From IMG/VR virus record IMGVR_UViG_3300034760_000018, positions 1 through 38,705 of that record: a stretch of DNA of 38,705 nucleotides; one strand, written 5' to 3'. The DNA comes from a virus. Positions 29,640-36,572 of this stretch are shown one piece after another (positions within the stretch are counted from its first letter, which is position 1; each line of letters starts with the position of its first letter). The notes beneath the pieces are model-generated. The model did not search any database. It worked only from the letters and a program-made list of their open reading frames with translations, and was not told the DNA's origin. A program made the position numbers and the translations under genes.

Positions 29640-29917
29640 TGGCGCCCGCGAGCGTTTTCCCGGCGCTTCCCGCTATCGACGATGCGGCCAGCCTGTGCGA
29701 GTTCAATTCGCCGCGGCCGAATGCTGTTCTCGGGCTTCTCGGGAAAGCTGACGAAAAGCTCCGCATCGGTAAATCCATAGGCCCCACGCTCGACAGCGAA
29801 CGCATACACCGCCTGGCGTAGCTTGCCGGTTACGGGTGCGATTGCTGATGCAGCCTGATAGCTTGTATCAGGGTGATCGTGACGAACGGGGGGTGGCTGA
29901 TACTCGAACAGGTCCAT
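29615..29917 (-). CDS. Winged-helix-like phage protein
   Basis: A 100-residue protein. DTSYQAASAIAPVTGKLRQA and the following YAFAVERGAYGFTDAEL form the first helices. SIRPRRIELAQAGRIVDSGK would be the recognition helix and wing, and GRQCVVWTIR the last strand. It is a recurring phage protein whose fold suggests DNA binding. It overlaps RusA by 25 bases, and TGATG couples its start to the gene upstream. Confidence 0.6.
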   Translation of the reverse strand: MDLFEYQPPPVRHDHPDTSYQAASAIAPVTGKLRQAVYAFAVERGAYGFTDAELFVSFPEKPENSIRPRRIELAQAGRIVDSGKRRENARGRQCVVWTIR

Positions 29918-30228
29918 CAGGCTGCCGCCCTGCGCGGTGGATCGAGATCAAGCGCCCGCTGCCGCCCCTTCAGTGCGCGTTCGTTGTCGCTTTCCTCGAT
30001 AAGCTCGGCCAGCTCCGGCCACGCCTCGTTCGCCCGGAGCCACGCTACACAATCCATCGCGTTCTCGCCAGCGATGTATTTCGCCACCATGTCATCGCAC
30101 TTGAGGCCGAAGATGACGCGCATATCATCAGCGCTAAGGCCGCGAGTCCGCTTAACTTGCATCAGTGCAAAACCAATGTCCGCAAGCACTTGGTCGCGTG
30201 CTTTACCGAAGATTTTCGGCGCGCTCAT
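29917..30228 (-). CDS. Small helix-turn-helix-like protein
   Basis: A 103-residue protein. Residues 30-65 (LSADDMRVIFGLKCDDMVAK then YIAGENAMDCVAWLRANEAW) look like a Cro/XRE-type helix-turn-helix core. The C-terminus is acidic, then basic (RRAAA). It may be a regulator of the early-left operon or a replication accessory. It overlaps neighbours by four and three bases. Confidence 0.45.
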   Translation of the reverse strand: MSAPKIFGKARDQVLADIGFALMQVKRTRGLSADDMRVIFGLKCDDMVAKYIAGENAMDCVAWLRANEAWPELAELIEESDNERALKGRQRALDLDPPRRAAA

Positions 30229-30410
30229 CGGTTAAGCCCCTGGTTGTGAAAGGAGGAACCAGTAACCAGAAGCGAGGCCGGACGAGGGTCGTCGGCGAAG
30301 TCGTGAACGAACTCATGGGCCGCATCGCGGCGCTTCAAGGCGCTTCGGGCGGCCCAGAAACGAGCGTCGGCGATGAGCCGAAGACGACCGAAGGAGTTGC
30401 GCCAGATCAT
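30225..30410 (-). CDS. 61-residue basic protein
   Basis: A short protein starting directly after the TAG of the GIY-YIG/HTH gene (TAGATG) and overlapping the next gene by ATGA. It is rich in Arg and aromatic residues (MIWRNSFGRLRLIADARFWA). It is not recognised. Exact packing supports a real gene. Confidence 0.5.
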   Translation of the reverse strand: MIWRNSFGRLRLIADARFWAARSALKRRDAAHEFVHDFADDPRPASLLVTGSSFHNQGLNR

Positions 30411-30944
30411 CTAGGCGGCCACCCGCTGGGCTTGCCACTGAGCAAACTTGATGCGGCGTTTGATCCTGGCTGTCTCAGCGCCCGAACGGCGCTCAACGCC
30501 CATGTCGAAAAGGATTTGCCGAATACGCTCCCGCGTCAGCCCAAACGTCTTGCCAACAACTTCCAGCGTTTCCCCGGTCGCGTAGAGTTTGACGATGGCT
30601 TCGTCCCGCTCGTCCCACTTGGGAAGCTCGACGGTGCCAGCCTTAATGCCGTCGATGAGTTCCAGCAGTTCGGGAACGGCCTCAAACCATTCTGTGTCCC
30701 CCGGCAGAGGGCCAATGCGATCTTCGCGGACAGGTGCAGCAGTGTGGCAATAAGCGAAGCGTCGATGCAGCCCCCGCTCCGTGCCGAGGCTACCAGATGC
30801 TTCCGCCAGAACCTCAAACTTGGCGCCGTAGTCAAAACCAAGTTGCTTCACCCGACACGCCGGGCCGGTGGAGCAGCCGATTTTGATCGGTCCCGTTCCA
30901 TCAGTGCGACGAGCGAAATAGACGAGGCGCGGCCAGTGCTTCAT
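30411..30944 (-). CDS. GIY-YIG-like domain fused to sigma-70 region-4-like HTH
   Basis: A 177-residue two-domain protein. Residues 1-100 follow the MUG113/T5orf172 pattern: Tyr9 in RLVYFARR, KIG (21-23), Arg31, Glu56 with LHRRF after it, and EWF at 85-87. Residues 110-155 form a helix-turn-helix of region-4 style: DERDEAIVKLYATGETLEVV followed by GKTFGLTRERIRQIL. It overlaps the Cro-like gene by ATGA, so it is the second gene transcribed from the early-left promoter. A DNA-targeted nuclease-like fold or an early regulator are both possible. The domain calls are good; the function is open. Confidence 0.65.
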   Translation of the reverse strand: MKHWPRLVYFARRTDGTGPIKIGCSTGPACRVKQLGFDYGAKFEVLAEASGSLGTERGLHRRFAYCHTAAPVREDRIGPLPGDTEWFEAVPELLELIDGIKAGTVELPKWDERDEAIVKLYATGETLEVVGKTFGLTRERIRQILFDMGVERRSGAETARIKRRIKFAQWQAQRVAA

Positions 30945-31138
30945 GCCGCCGCGCGATCATGGTTGGGATAGGCGGACATGAACCGCTTGATCCGTTCGAC
31001 TGTGTTGAGGCTCGGGCTGCGCCCAGCGCGCAAATCGAGGACGAAGTTTTTGTCGTTCAGCGCCAACTCGCCGAACCGTCTTTCGGTTAGGTCGTGAGCC
31101 GCGATGAAGGCCGCGATTTCGTCGGGAAATGAAGTCAT
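30941..31138 (-). CDS. Cro-like small repressor
   Basis: A 65-residue single-domain protein: FIAAHDLTERRFGELALNDK then FVLDLRAGRSPSLNTVERIK, a compact helix-turn-helix with the recognition helix around residues 27-38 and NTVERIKRFM closing it. It is the first gene of the leftward operon, divergent from the S24-type repressor, with three operators between them, so a Cro role is likely. The ATG is only 12 bases from operator O1. Confidence 0.7.
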   Translation of the reverse strand: MTSFPDEIAAFIAAHDLTERRFGELALNDKNFVLDLRAGRSPSLNTVERIKRFMSAYPNHDRAAA

Positions 31139-31149
31139 AGTGCCTGTTT

Positions 31150-31165
31150 GGGGGATATTTCCCCC
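31150..31165. promoter_or_regulatory. Operator O1
   Basis: GGGGGATATTTCCCCC, flanked by TTT and AAA, near-perfect dyad. It lies just before the Cro-like start. On the minus strand TTGCAT stands two bases before it, an arrangement mirrored at O5, so repressor bound here should block the leftward promoter. The -10 is not evident. Confidence 0.75.
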
Positions 31166-31182
31166 AAATGCAATAGGCGATT

Positions 31183-31198
31183 GTGGGATATTTCGCGA
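31183..31198. promoter_or_regulatory. Operator O2
   Basis: GTGGGATATTTCGCGA, an imperfect copy of the O1 motif with the core GATATTTC intact. It is 33 bases from O1 (start to start), about three helical turns, suitable for cooperative binding. Confidence 0.6.
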
Positions 31199-31219
31199 GT
31201 CCCGCTACAGACGCATACC

Positions 31220-31235
31220 GTGCGATATTTCCCCC
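31220..31235. promoter_or_regulatory. Operator O3, abutting the repressor start
   Basis: GTGCGATATTTCCCCC, directly followed by the repressor GTG at 31236. There is no ribosome site in between, so the repressor mRNA is probably leaderless and O3 would cover its promoter, giving autoregulation as in the lambda OR3 logic. Confidence 0.65.
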
Positions 31236-31874
31236 GTGACGGACATCGGGGCAATTCGGGAACTGATCGAGCGGGAGATGGCGACCAAGGGGTTCAGCCG
31301 CCGCAGCCTCTCCAAAGCTGCCGATTTGAGCGAAAGTGCTGTCCGCGATTTACTCACCCGCACCGACAATCCTGGCATCAGCACCTTGCGGAAAGTTGCG
31401 GAGGCGCTTGAGATGCCAGTTGATGCGCTCACCGGCGCAGGCTTGCGCGTTCCGGTCTTAGGCAAGGTGGGCGCTGGCGGCGAAGTGCTGTTCAGCATTG
31501 ACCCAGACGCCGAGCTGAACCTTGCCGACGAATGCGAGACAGTCCCCCGCCCGCCCCTTGTGGCCGGTCGGCTTATGGCGTTGGAGGTCGTCGGATCGTC
31601 AATGCTTCCCAAATATGAAGCTGGCGAAGTGATCTATGTCGCAGTGCCGAACGGTGCGGGCCATGTGCCACCGGAGGCGATTGGCTCCTACTGCGCGATC
31701 CGCACCGCCGATGGCGGAACCTATCTAAAGGTGCTTTCCAGAGGCAGCAGCGACAGACTTTTCACCCTGCGTTCGCTCAATGCGCCTGACATGGAAGACG
31801 TTGAGGTAATATGGGCCTCGCGGGTTCTATTTGTCATGCCCAAGGAACGCCCGCCCGCCAGTAACGACGAATGA
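31236..31874 (+). CDS. Phage repressor, HTH plus S24/LexA-like autopeptidase
   Basis: A 212-residue repressor. The N-terminal helix-turn-helix spans about 18-65 (FSRRSLSKAADLSESAVRDL and the following helix). The C-terminal S24 peptidase has an Ala80-Gly81 cleavage site in KVGAGGEV, nucleophile Ser122 in VVGSSMLP and general base Lys165 in TYLKVL, so RecA-dependent self-cleavage and SOS induction are expected. It starts at GTG 31236 right after operator O3 with no ribosome site; the ATG at residue 15 is an alternative, but the helix before it looks part of the fold. It is coupled to the lipoprotein gene by ATGA. Confidence 0.88.
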   Translation: MTDIGAIRELIEREMATKGFSRRSLSKAADLSESAVRDLLTRTDNPGISTLRKVAEALEMPVDALTGAGLRVPVLGKVGAGGEVLFSIDPDAELNLADECETVPRPPLVAGRLMALEVVGSSMLPKYEAGEVIYVAVPNGAGHVPPEAIGSYCAIRTADGGTYLKVLSRGSSDRLFTLRSLNAPDMEDVEVIWASRVLFVMPKERPPASNDE

Positions 31875-32260
31875 AACGCCTGGCCGCAGCCGCGCTGCTA
31901 TCTGTAGCAGCTTGCGGCGGCGGACCAGTGAATCGATCTGAAGCCACCGACATTGCTGAAGACCAAGCCGACGCGCAGGTTGCGCCAGTGGCAAGTCGGT
32001 TGGCTGATGCAGAGACCGAAATCGCTTTGCTAGAGAGCAAGGTTGAGCGCTTGGAAAGCAGGCTCAACATTGTGGACGCAGACGTGAGTGCGACCAGCAA
32101 CCTCGTCTCTAAAAACGCGCGGGCTTCCAATTATAATGCCGTGCAGGCCATGACGCGCAGGGGCGCTTGCGGCACCGAATTGGTGACGCTCTCGAATGGC
32201 ACGATCTTAAATCGGAACAAGGAATGCACCGAAAAGGATTTGGCACCCTCGACAGAATAA
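31871..32260 (+). CDS. Lipoprotein co-transcribed with the repressor (lysogenic-conversion candidate)
   Basis: A 129-residue protein with a lipoprotein signal (LSVAAC, Cys15, followed by GGG). A coiled-coil segment (about 48-75, ETEIALLESKVERLESRLNI) follows, and a C-terminal part with two Cys residues (RGACGTELVTL, NKECTEKD) that could form a disulfide. The ATGA overlap with the repressor means it should be made in the lysogen. Surface lipoproteins in this position in other phages block superinfection or receptors; that role here is inference. Confidence 0.7.
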   Translation: MKRLAAAALLSVAACGGGPVNRSEATDIAEDQADAQVAPVASRLADAETEIALLESKVERLESRLNIVDADVSATSNLVSKNARASNYNAVQAMTRRGACGTELVTLSNGTILNRNKECTEKDLAPSTE

Positions 32261-32261
32261 T

Positions 32262-32277
32262 TTAGGAAATATCCCCC
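32262..32277. promoter_or_regulatory. Operator O4
   Basis: TTAGGAAATATCCCCC: core GAAATATC is the reverse of the O1 core, right half perfect, left half degenerate. It begins directly after the lipoprotein stop. Confidence 0.55.
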
Positions 32278-32292
32278 GACCCTATTGACAGC

Positions 32293-32308
32293 GGGGGAAA
32301 TATCCCCC
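32293..32308. promoter_or_regulatory. Operator O5 with upstream TTGACA
   Basis: GGGGGAAATATCCCCC, a copy of O1 in reverse orientation, 31 bases from O4. TTGACA (32285-32290) precedes it by two bases, mirroring O1. It probably controls the rightward early promoter, 44 bases before the first gene. No convincing -10 hexamer is visible 17 bases on. Confidence 0.72.
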
Positions 32309-32351
32309 AGACCGTCCTCATCGGCAATCAAGCCGAGGGGATGACCGCACA

Positions 32352-32681
32352 ATGACCCAGCCCACCGATTTCACGATTGCCGATGTGCTCGCTTGGGCGC
32401 GGACTAAGCCTGCGGATGAGCAGTATGATTACCACAATGCCCAAGCATGCGCGATTGCACAGTTCGGACAAGAAACGGGGCGCGCTGAGCTTATCAACTT
32501 AGACTCGTTCGAGCTTCAGGAAAAGTCCGAGGCTGTCGAGGATGCGGTGGTGAACCGCCCGTGGACCTTCGGCGCCCTAGTTCAGCGCCTCGAAGCCCTC
32601 TGCCCCGACACACCCGTTCCGCAATCCGATTGGGCCAGCTTCGACGCATACATGCACGACATCGAAACGGTGTCCGCATGA
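32352..32681 (+). CDS. First gene of the early-right operon, unknown function
   Basis: A 109-residue protein, acidic and helical: TIADVLAWARTKPADEQYDY followed by HNAQACAIAQFGQ and later FGALVQRLEALCP. It is not recognised. The first gene behind an early promoter is often a host-takeover or regulatory protein, but nothing in the sequence shows this. The stop overlaps the next start by ATGA. Confidence 0.6.
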   Translation: MTQPTDFTIADVLAWARTKPADEQYDYHNAQACAIAQFGQETGRAELINLDSFELQEKSEAVEDAVVNRPWTFGALVQRLEALCPDTPVPQSDWASFDAYMHDIETVSA

Positions 32682-32857
32682 ACGCCCGTCACATCAGCAT
32701 GAGGCCACGCCGATTCATTCGTGCAGCCCCTCCAGAGCTGCTTGCCCGCTCAATGGCAGATGATCGGACTGAGTGTTCGACGGGCAACGGGTTCTGGGTG
32801 AGCGTGTTCGTCGTCGTGATGGGGGTGGTGTCTAGCTACCTATTGGTGACGATGTGA
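32678..32857 (+). CDS. Small single-span membrane protein
   Basis: A 59-residue protein from ATG 32678. A basic N-terminal half (RHISMRPRRFIRAAPPELL) is followed by one transmembrane helix at about 39-58 (FWVSVFVVVMGVVSSYLLVT). It is coupled on both sides by four-base overlaps. The function is unknown. Confidence 0.55.
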   Translation: MNARHISMRPRRFIRAAPPELLARSMADDRTECSTGNGFWVSVFVVVMGVVSSYLLVTM

Positions 32858-33273
32858 CGGGCGCCCCTGCTTCGCAGGACGGGCTTTCGTCGCTTCGCGA
32901 TGAAGCCGCCGAGGCGTCTTCACCAAAGGCTTCAATCCCTTGCGCGGGTGATTGGATCGTTCGGCGCCGCCATAGTCGCTGGGCTTGGGCCGATTTTAGC
33001 GCCTATCTCGTCCAAAAGACCACGGACAAAACATGCACGGCGATACAGCGGACGCGGCCCGAACGCATCCCATTGCACGAAGTTGTCGCCGTGCTGCCTG
33101 ACAAGGAAAGCGCAGAGAGATTGGTTCAATCTCTTGATGGCGTGGTTGGCACTTATCGCCAAAAGGCAAATGTCGCAGATCGAGAATATTCTGAGCGCAA
33201 GCGCCAAGCGGCTGATGCAGCCGACAAGGCGGCTGATCGGCTAATCGCCAAAGCCCGCGGTGAAGCTCAATGA
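32854..33273 (+). CDS. Hypothetical early protein
   Basis: A 139-residue protein starting at GTG 32854 (GTGA overlap). The central part DWIVRRRHSRWAWADFSAYL then RPERIPLHEVVAVLPDKESA suggests a small alpha/beta fold. The C-terminus is a charged helix (DREYSERKRQAADAADKAAD). It is not recognised. Confidence 0.52.
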   Translation: MTGAPASQDGLSSLRDEAAEASSPKASIPCAGDWIVRRRHSRWAWADFSAYLVQKTTDKTCTAIQRTRPERIPLHEVVAVLPDKESAERLVQSLDGVVGTYRQKANVADREYSERKRQAADAADKAADRLIAKARGEAQ

Positions 33274-33479
33274 CCGCCGCCCCGCCCATGCTGTTCCCTG
33301 TCTATGGCTTCAAGCCCAACGGCATCCGCGAGAGCATCGCCATCTTCTTCGATTACGATGCGGCGGTCCAGTGCATCATGCACCCCGACAAGCATCATTT
33401 CCGCCAGCGCAATCTGTATCTCGCAGAACCGAAATACGACCGTCGCGAACGTCCAGTCCCCATGAGGAAAGCCGCATGA
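33270..33479 (+). CDS. Hypothetical early protein
   Basis: A 69-residue protein with several aromatic residues (MLFPVYGFKPNGIRESIAIF then FDYDAAVQCIMHPDKHHFRQ). It is not recognised; it is compact and without membrane segments. It overlaps neighbours by ATGA on both sides. Confidence 0.52.
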   Translation: MTAAPPMLFPVYGFKPNGIRESIAIFFDYDAAVQCIMHPDKHHFRQRNLYLAEPKYDRRERPVPMRKAA

Positions 33480-33742
33480 ACAGACACAGCGCAACCATAC
33501 CGCTTTGGGTGGTGGACGGTGAAGCCAACGGACCCGATGGCGAAATCGAAGTTGAGTTCGACTGGACGCCAGGCGGTTTCCACGATGGCGACGACGAGTT
33601 CACCATCCGCGCCGCTTACTATGTGCTCGAAGGTGGCAAGCTAATGTCCTGCGGCCTCGCTGAGCATGAGGTGGATCGTGTCACCGATTGGCTCGACGGC
33701 GAATGGGAACGCCCTGACGAGCAGAGGGAGCGCGCAGCATGA
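33476..33742 (+). CDS. Hypothetical acidic early protein
   Basis: An 88-residue protein from ATG 33476. It is beta-rich and acidic (EIEVEFDWTPGGFHDGDDEF, TIRAAYYVLEGGKLMSCGLA), ending in a helix with VTDWLDGEWERPDEQRERA. The charge distribution recalls small phage DNA mimics, but there is no family match I can name. ATGA coupling on both sides. Confidence 0.52.
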   Translation: MNRHSATIPLWVVDGEANGPDGEIEVEFDWTPGGFHDGDDEFTIRAAYYVLEGGKLMSCGLAEHEVDRVTDWLDGEWERPDEQRERAA

Positions 33743-33915
33743 ACGCCAAGCTCTACACCCTCGCCCATCATCGGCCAGACCGAAGCGGCGCACGGCAGCA
33801 CTTCTACGGAAAGCTCCAGCCAATGACTTCAGCCACCCGAAGCAAGCTCCCGCTGTTGTTTGGTGCAGGAGTGTTTGGGGTGTTGGTTGCGATGATTGAG
33901 GCTTGGGCGCGATGA
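33739..33915 (+). CDS. 58-residue single-span membrane protein
   Basis: A short frame from ATG 33739 to TGA 33915. A basic N-terminal half (LAHHRPDRSGARQHFYGK) is followed by a transmembrane helix at about 37-53 (LPLLFGAGVFGVLVAMI). Four-base overlaps with both neighbours support translation. Confidence 0.5.
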   Translation: MNAKLYTLAHHRPDRSGARQHFYGKLQPMTSATRSKLPLLFGAGVFGVLVAMIEAWAR

Positions 33916-34565
33916 CCGGCTCTCGTGAACCAAGCCCTGCGGTCTTGGCCCTGACGGGCTTCGATCCGGCGCGCTTCGAGCGCTACCTTCGCACAGGTGA
34001 GGGCGACAATGGTCGCATGGAAGGCGTCCCTCTGCCACCTGCCCTAGACGCGCGCATTGATGGGCACCTGAGGAAAAACGAGAGCGGCCCCGCGCTTGCC
34101 CGCGAGATATACGCCAACCCCGCTGCATCGCAAACCATGTTGGAGGACCGCGCCTTTGATGTGGTCGCATGGCTGGTGAATACAGTCAGCGATGAGTTCG
34201 CCCGTGCTGGCGGGATAGAGTTCATCGGACAGCCGAGCAGCGTCCTGCGCGATCCGTTCACACACAAGCCGTTCATCCATTTTTATGTGACTCGCGCCCG
34301 CAACAATGCGGCGCTGAAACCCTGCCCGATGTGTGGCTCCGAGGCTAGGCTTGTCTGGCCGACAGCTCGAGACAACGGGCGCGTCAAATGCCTTAATATT
34401 GGATGCGGTGCCGAGGGCGGGGTGGGCTGGACCTTTGCGGACATTGAGCGACGCTGGAATACCCGCGCGTCAGCGATCGAAGCGCGAAGCGATGCGACCG
34501 GAACGGGCGCAGCCGAAGGCGAGAGCGCGGGTCCGCAGGACGACGCCCAAGGCGGTCCAGCATGA
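33912..34565 (+). CDS. Protein with C-terminal Lar-like zinc ribbon
   Basis: A 217-residue protein from ATG 33912 (ATGA overlap). Residues 1-135 form an unrecognised helical domain (FDPARFERYLRTG, LAREIYANPAASQTMLEDRA, VVAWLVNTVSDEFARA). A Lar-like ribbon follows: LKPCPMCGSEARLVWP, then KCLNIGCGAEGG and ERRWNTRA. A disordered tail closes the protein; the DNA of the tail (34472-34484, 34513-34530) matches blocks in the gene at 931-1317. Fusion of a Lar ribbon to a helical domain is unusual; an anti-restriction role is possible but untested. Confidence 0.6.
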   Translation: MTGSREPSPAVLALTGFDPARFERYLRTGEGDNGRMEGVPLPPALDARIDGHLRKNESGPALAREIYANPAASQTMLEDRAFDVVAWLVNTVSDEFARAGGIEFIGQPSSVLRDPFTHKPFIHFYVTRARNNAALKPCPMCGSEARLVWPTARDNGRVKCLNIGCGAEGGVGWTFADIERRWNTRASAIEARSDATGTGAAEGESAGPQDDAQGGPA

Positions 34566-34759
34566 ACGCGCCACAAGCCCTTAGAGGCATGACCATTCCC
34601 AACGACACGGGCGATTGGATGCCCGCGCTTATCGCATTCTACCGAGCTGACGGCTGCACCCAGCGGGCCGAAAACCTTGCCAAGGGCTGGGCGCCGCTCG
34701 ACGGAACCGATGTTCGCACGATCGAGGCGCTGAAAGCCGCGTTGCAGGTGGCGCCATGA
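34562..34759 (+). CDS. Hypothetical early protein
   Basis: A 65-residue protein (GDWMPALIAFYRADGCTQRA then ENLAKGWAPLDGTDVRTIEA). It is not recognised. ATGA coupling upstream and downstream shows it is read with the recombination genes. Confidence 0.52.
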   Translation: MNAPQALRGMTIPNDTGDWMPALIAFYRADGCTQRAENLAKGWAPLDGTDVRTIEALKAALQVAP

Positions 34760-35265
34760 ACATTCACCGCGAAATCAGCGTGGCCAAGTCGGCGGTCCAG
34801 CAAATCCTGGATGACCTTCAGCTATTCCTTGCCAATGACGACGATCTGAAGCTCGACATGATCCACGGCGAAACGCCGTTCTTCGAGGTCATCTCGGCAT
34901 TGCTGGGCGAAAACGAGAATGACGAAGGGCTGATCGAAGCGCTTGAGATGCAGATCGGCGCTCGCAAAATCCGCAAAGAGCGGACCGAGGCGCGGATTGA
35001 GAGGCGTAAGGCCGCAATCTCATCGCTGATGGACTGCGCACAAACGACGAAGCTCACGCTGCCGGAAGCAACGCTGTCCCTGCGGACGCTGAAACCGCGC
35101 CCGAAGGTGGTCGATGCTAACGCGCTGCCCGATGCTTTCGTGAAGATCAGCCAAGTCCGCAAGCCGGACACCGAAGCAATCGCCGTCGCCATTGATGGCG
35201 GCGCAGACATTCCCGGCGTCGTGATGACGAATGGGGGATCATCCCTTTCAGTGAGGCGCAAATGA
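34756..35265 (+). CDS. Siphovirus Gp157 family protein
   Basis: A 169-residue protein of the Gp157 family: an N-terminal helical part (SAVQQILDDLQLFLANDDD), a Glu/Arg-rich coiled coil with ARKIRKERTEARIERRKAAI, then the hallmark C-terminal block LTLPEATLSLRTLKPRPKVV with ALPDAFVKISQVRKPD and a strand-rich end. Gp157 proteins travel with phage recombination genes; a role in resistance to phage attack was proposed long ago, but their mechanism is unclear. It precedes the annealase gene with an ATGA overlap. Confidence 0.78.
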   Translation: MNIHREISVAKSAVQQILDDLQLFLANDDDLKLDMIHGETPFFEVISALLGENENDEGLIEALEMQIGARKIRKERTEARIERRKAAISSLMDCAQTTKLTLPEATLSLRTLKPRPKVVDANALPDAFVKISQVRKPDTEAIAVAIDGGADIPGVVMTNGGSSLSVRRK

Positions 35266-35870
35266 CCTTTTCACCCGAGCAAATCACCGAGCTCAAGAAG
35301 CCGCTCGACCGCAAGAACGTCAAACCGCCCGCGCCTGGCAAGCACGGTGAATATGTCGAGGGCTGGCATGTTATCGCTGAAGCCAACCGCATTTTCGGCT
35401 TTGACGGATGGACGCGCGAAACGATCGAGATTTGCGAGACGGCCCGCGTCGAAGCCAACGGCAAGTGGAATGTAGGCTATCGAGCGAAGGTCCGGATCAC
35501 TGCTGGCGGCGTCGTGCGCGAAGGAACGGGATTCGGCTCCGGCGACGGCATGAAAAACCTGTCTGACGCTATCGAGAGCGCCGGTAAGGAAGCCGAAACC
35601 GATGCTATGAAACGGGCGCTGATGACCTTCGGCAACCCGTTCGGCCTAGCCCTTTACGACAAAAGCAAGGCCAATGTCGCCGACACACCAGCTCCCAAGA
35701 TCACAGACGGTCAGCGCGACCTAATTATGACGCTTTCGCAGGCTTCCGGCGTAACCGTCCAGACGATTTGCGAGGGCTACAACATCAGCGACCTGCGCGA
35801 GCTGCCGGCATCAAAATATCCAGCGCTCGAAAAACGGCTGCGCGACACCAAGCAAAGGGAACTCGCATAA
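35262..35870 (+). CDS. Rad52-like single-strand annealing protein
   Basis: A 202-residue recombinase of the Rad52/22 family: YVEGWHVIAEANRIFGFDGW with TRETIEI (the RAD52 fold opening), GYRAKVRITAGGVVREGTGF with GSGD, and the helix SDAIESAGKEAETDAMKRAL followed by MTFGNPFGLALYDK. Residues 145-202 form a separate helical tail. It anneals complementary single strands, probably with the SSB encoded next, and with RusA and NinB gives the phage its own recombination pathway. The stop overlaps the SSB start. Confidence 0.83.
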   Translation: MTFSPEQITELKKPLDRKNVKPPAPGKHGEYVEGWHVIAEANRIFGFDGWTRETIEICETARVEANGKWNVGYRAKVRITAGGVVREGTGFGSGDGMKNLSDAIESAGKEAETDAMKRALMTFGNPFGLALYDKSKANVADTPAPKITDGQRDLIMTLSQASGVTVQTICEGYNISDLRELPASKYPALEKRLRDTKQRELA

Positions 35871-36244
35871 TGCAATTCATCACCATCACCGGAAGGGTTG
35901 GAGCGGACGCTGAAACCCGCACAGCCGGATCGAGCAACGTCACCAATTTCAACTGCGCCGTCGATCAGGGCTGGGGCGACAGCAAGACGACGAACTGGTT
36001 CCGCGTTGCCATCTGGGGTGAGCGCGGCAGCAAGCTCCAGCAATACATAAGCAAGGGTGACAAGGTTGCCGTTACGGGCGAACTGTTGATCGGCGAGTAT
36101 AACGGCAAGCCGCAGTATGAAATCCGCGCAGCCGATGTGGATTGCTTCATGTCGGGCAAGAAGGAGGGTGGGCAGTCGGAGCGGAAACCTGCGCCGGCCA
36201 ATGCCGCATTCGACACCGACCTCGACGATGATGTGCCATTTTAG
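35870..36244 (+). CDS. ssb: Single-stranded DNA-binding protein
   Basis: A 124-residue OB-fold protein: MQFITITGRVGADAETRTAG, then FNCAVDQGWG, NWFRVAIWGERGSKLQQYIS with KGDKVAVTGELLIGEY, and a linker ending in the acidic tip DLDDDVPF used to recruit partners. The start overlaps the annealase stop (TAATG). The sequence is typical of phage SSBs and slightly shorter than bacterial ones. Confidence 0.92.
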   Translation: MQFITITGRVGADAETRTAGSSNVTNFNCAVDQGWGDSKTTNWFRVAIWGERGSKLQQYISKGDKVAVTGELLIGEYNGKPQYEIRAADVDCFMSGKKEGGQSERKPAPANAAFDTDLDDDVPF

Positions 36245-36245
36245 G

Positions 36246-36572
36246 ATGGGTTACGAAGCCTTCCCCTACCGGCGATCGGTCCCCGTCACGGCGGCGCAAA
36301 AGCGCTACCACGACTGGATCGAGCAACAGCCGTGTGTCGTCACCGAGCGCTATGGCGTGACCAAGCATCACGTCACCGCCCATCGGGACGGGGGAAGGTT
36401 CACGCGATCTCACTGGATCGTCGTGCCGCTCGTGCAGGAGCTGCACCAGCATGACTATGGGAAAGAGTCGGTGGAACGGCTGAACCATGGCGGCTTCTAC
36501 GAGCGGCACGGCGTCGATCTGGAAGTGGCGGCCCTGCACACCCTTGTTCGCTATCTGGAGACGGAGCGATGA
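36246..36572 (+). CDS. HNH (Ref/DUF968-like) recombination nuclease candidate
   Basis: A 108-residue protein with a His-Me finger outline: CVVTERYGVTKHHVTAHRDG, then HWIVVPLVQELHQHDYGKES and FYERHGVDLE. Related proteins include P1 Ref and DUF968 nucleases, which act on recombination intermediates and typically sit beside NinB. The first HNH histidine pair and the later HQH are visible, but the zinc cysteines of some members are reduced to one. ATG 36246 is one base after the SSB stop. Confidence 0.65.
   Translation: MGYEAFPYRRSVPVTAAQKRYHDWIEQQPCVVTERYGVTKHHVTAHRDGGRFTRSHWIVVPLVQELHQHDYGKESVERLNHGGFYERHGVDLEVAALHTLVRYLETER

Noticed and set aside
32285-32312. TTGACA before operator O5 as a complete promoter
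   Set aside because: No acceptable -10 hexamer is found 16-18 bases downstream, so I annotate the operator and mention the -35-like element only.
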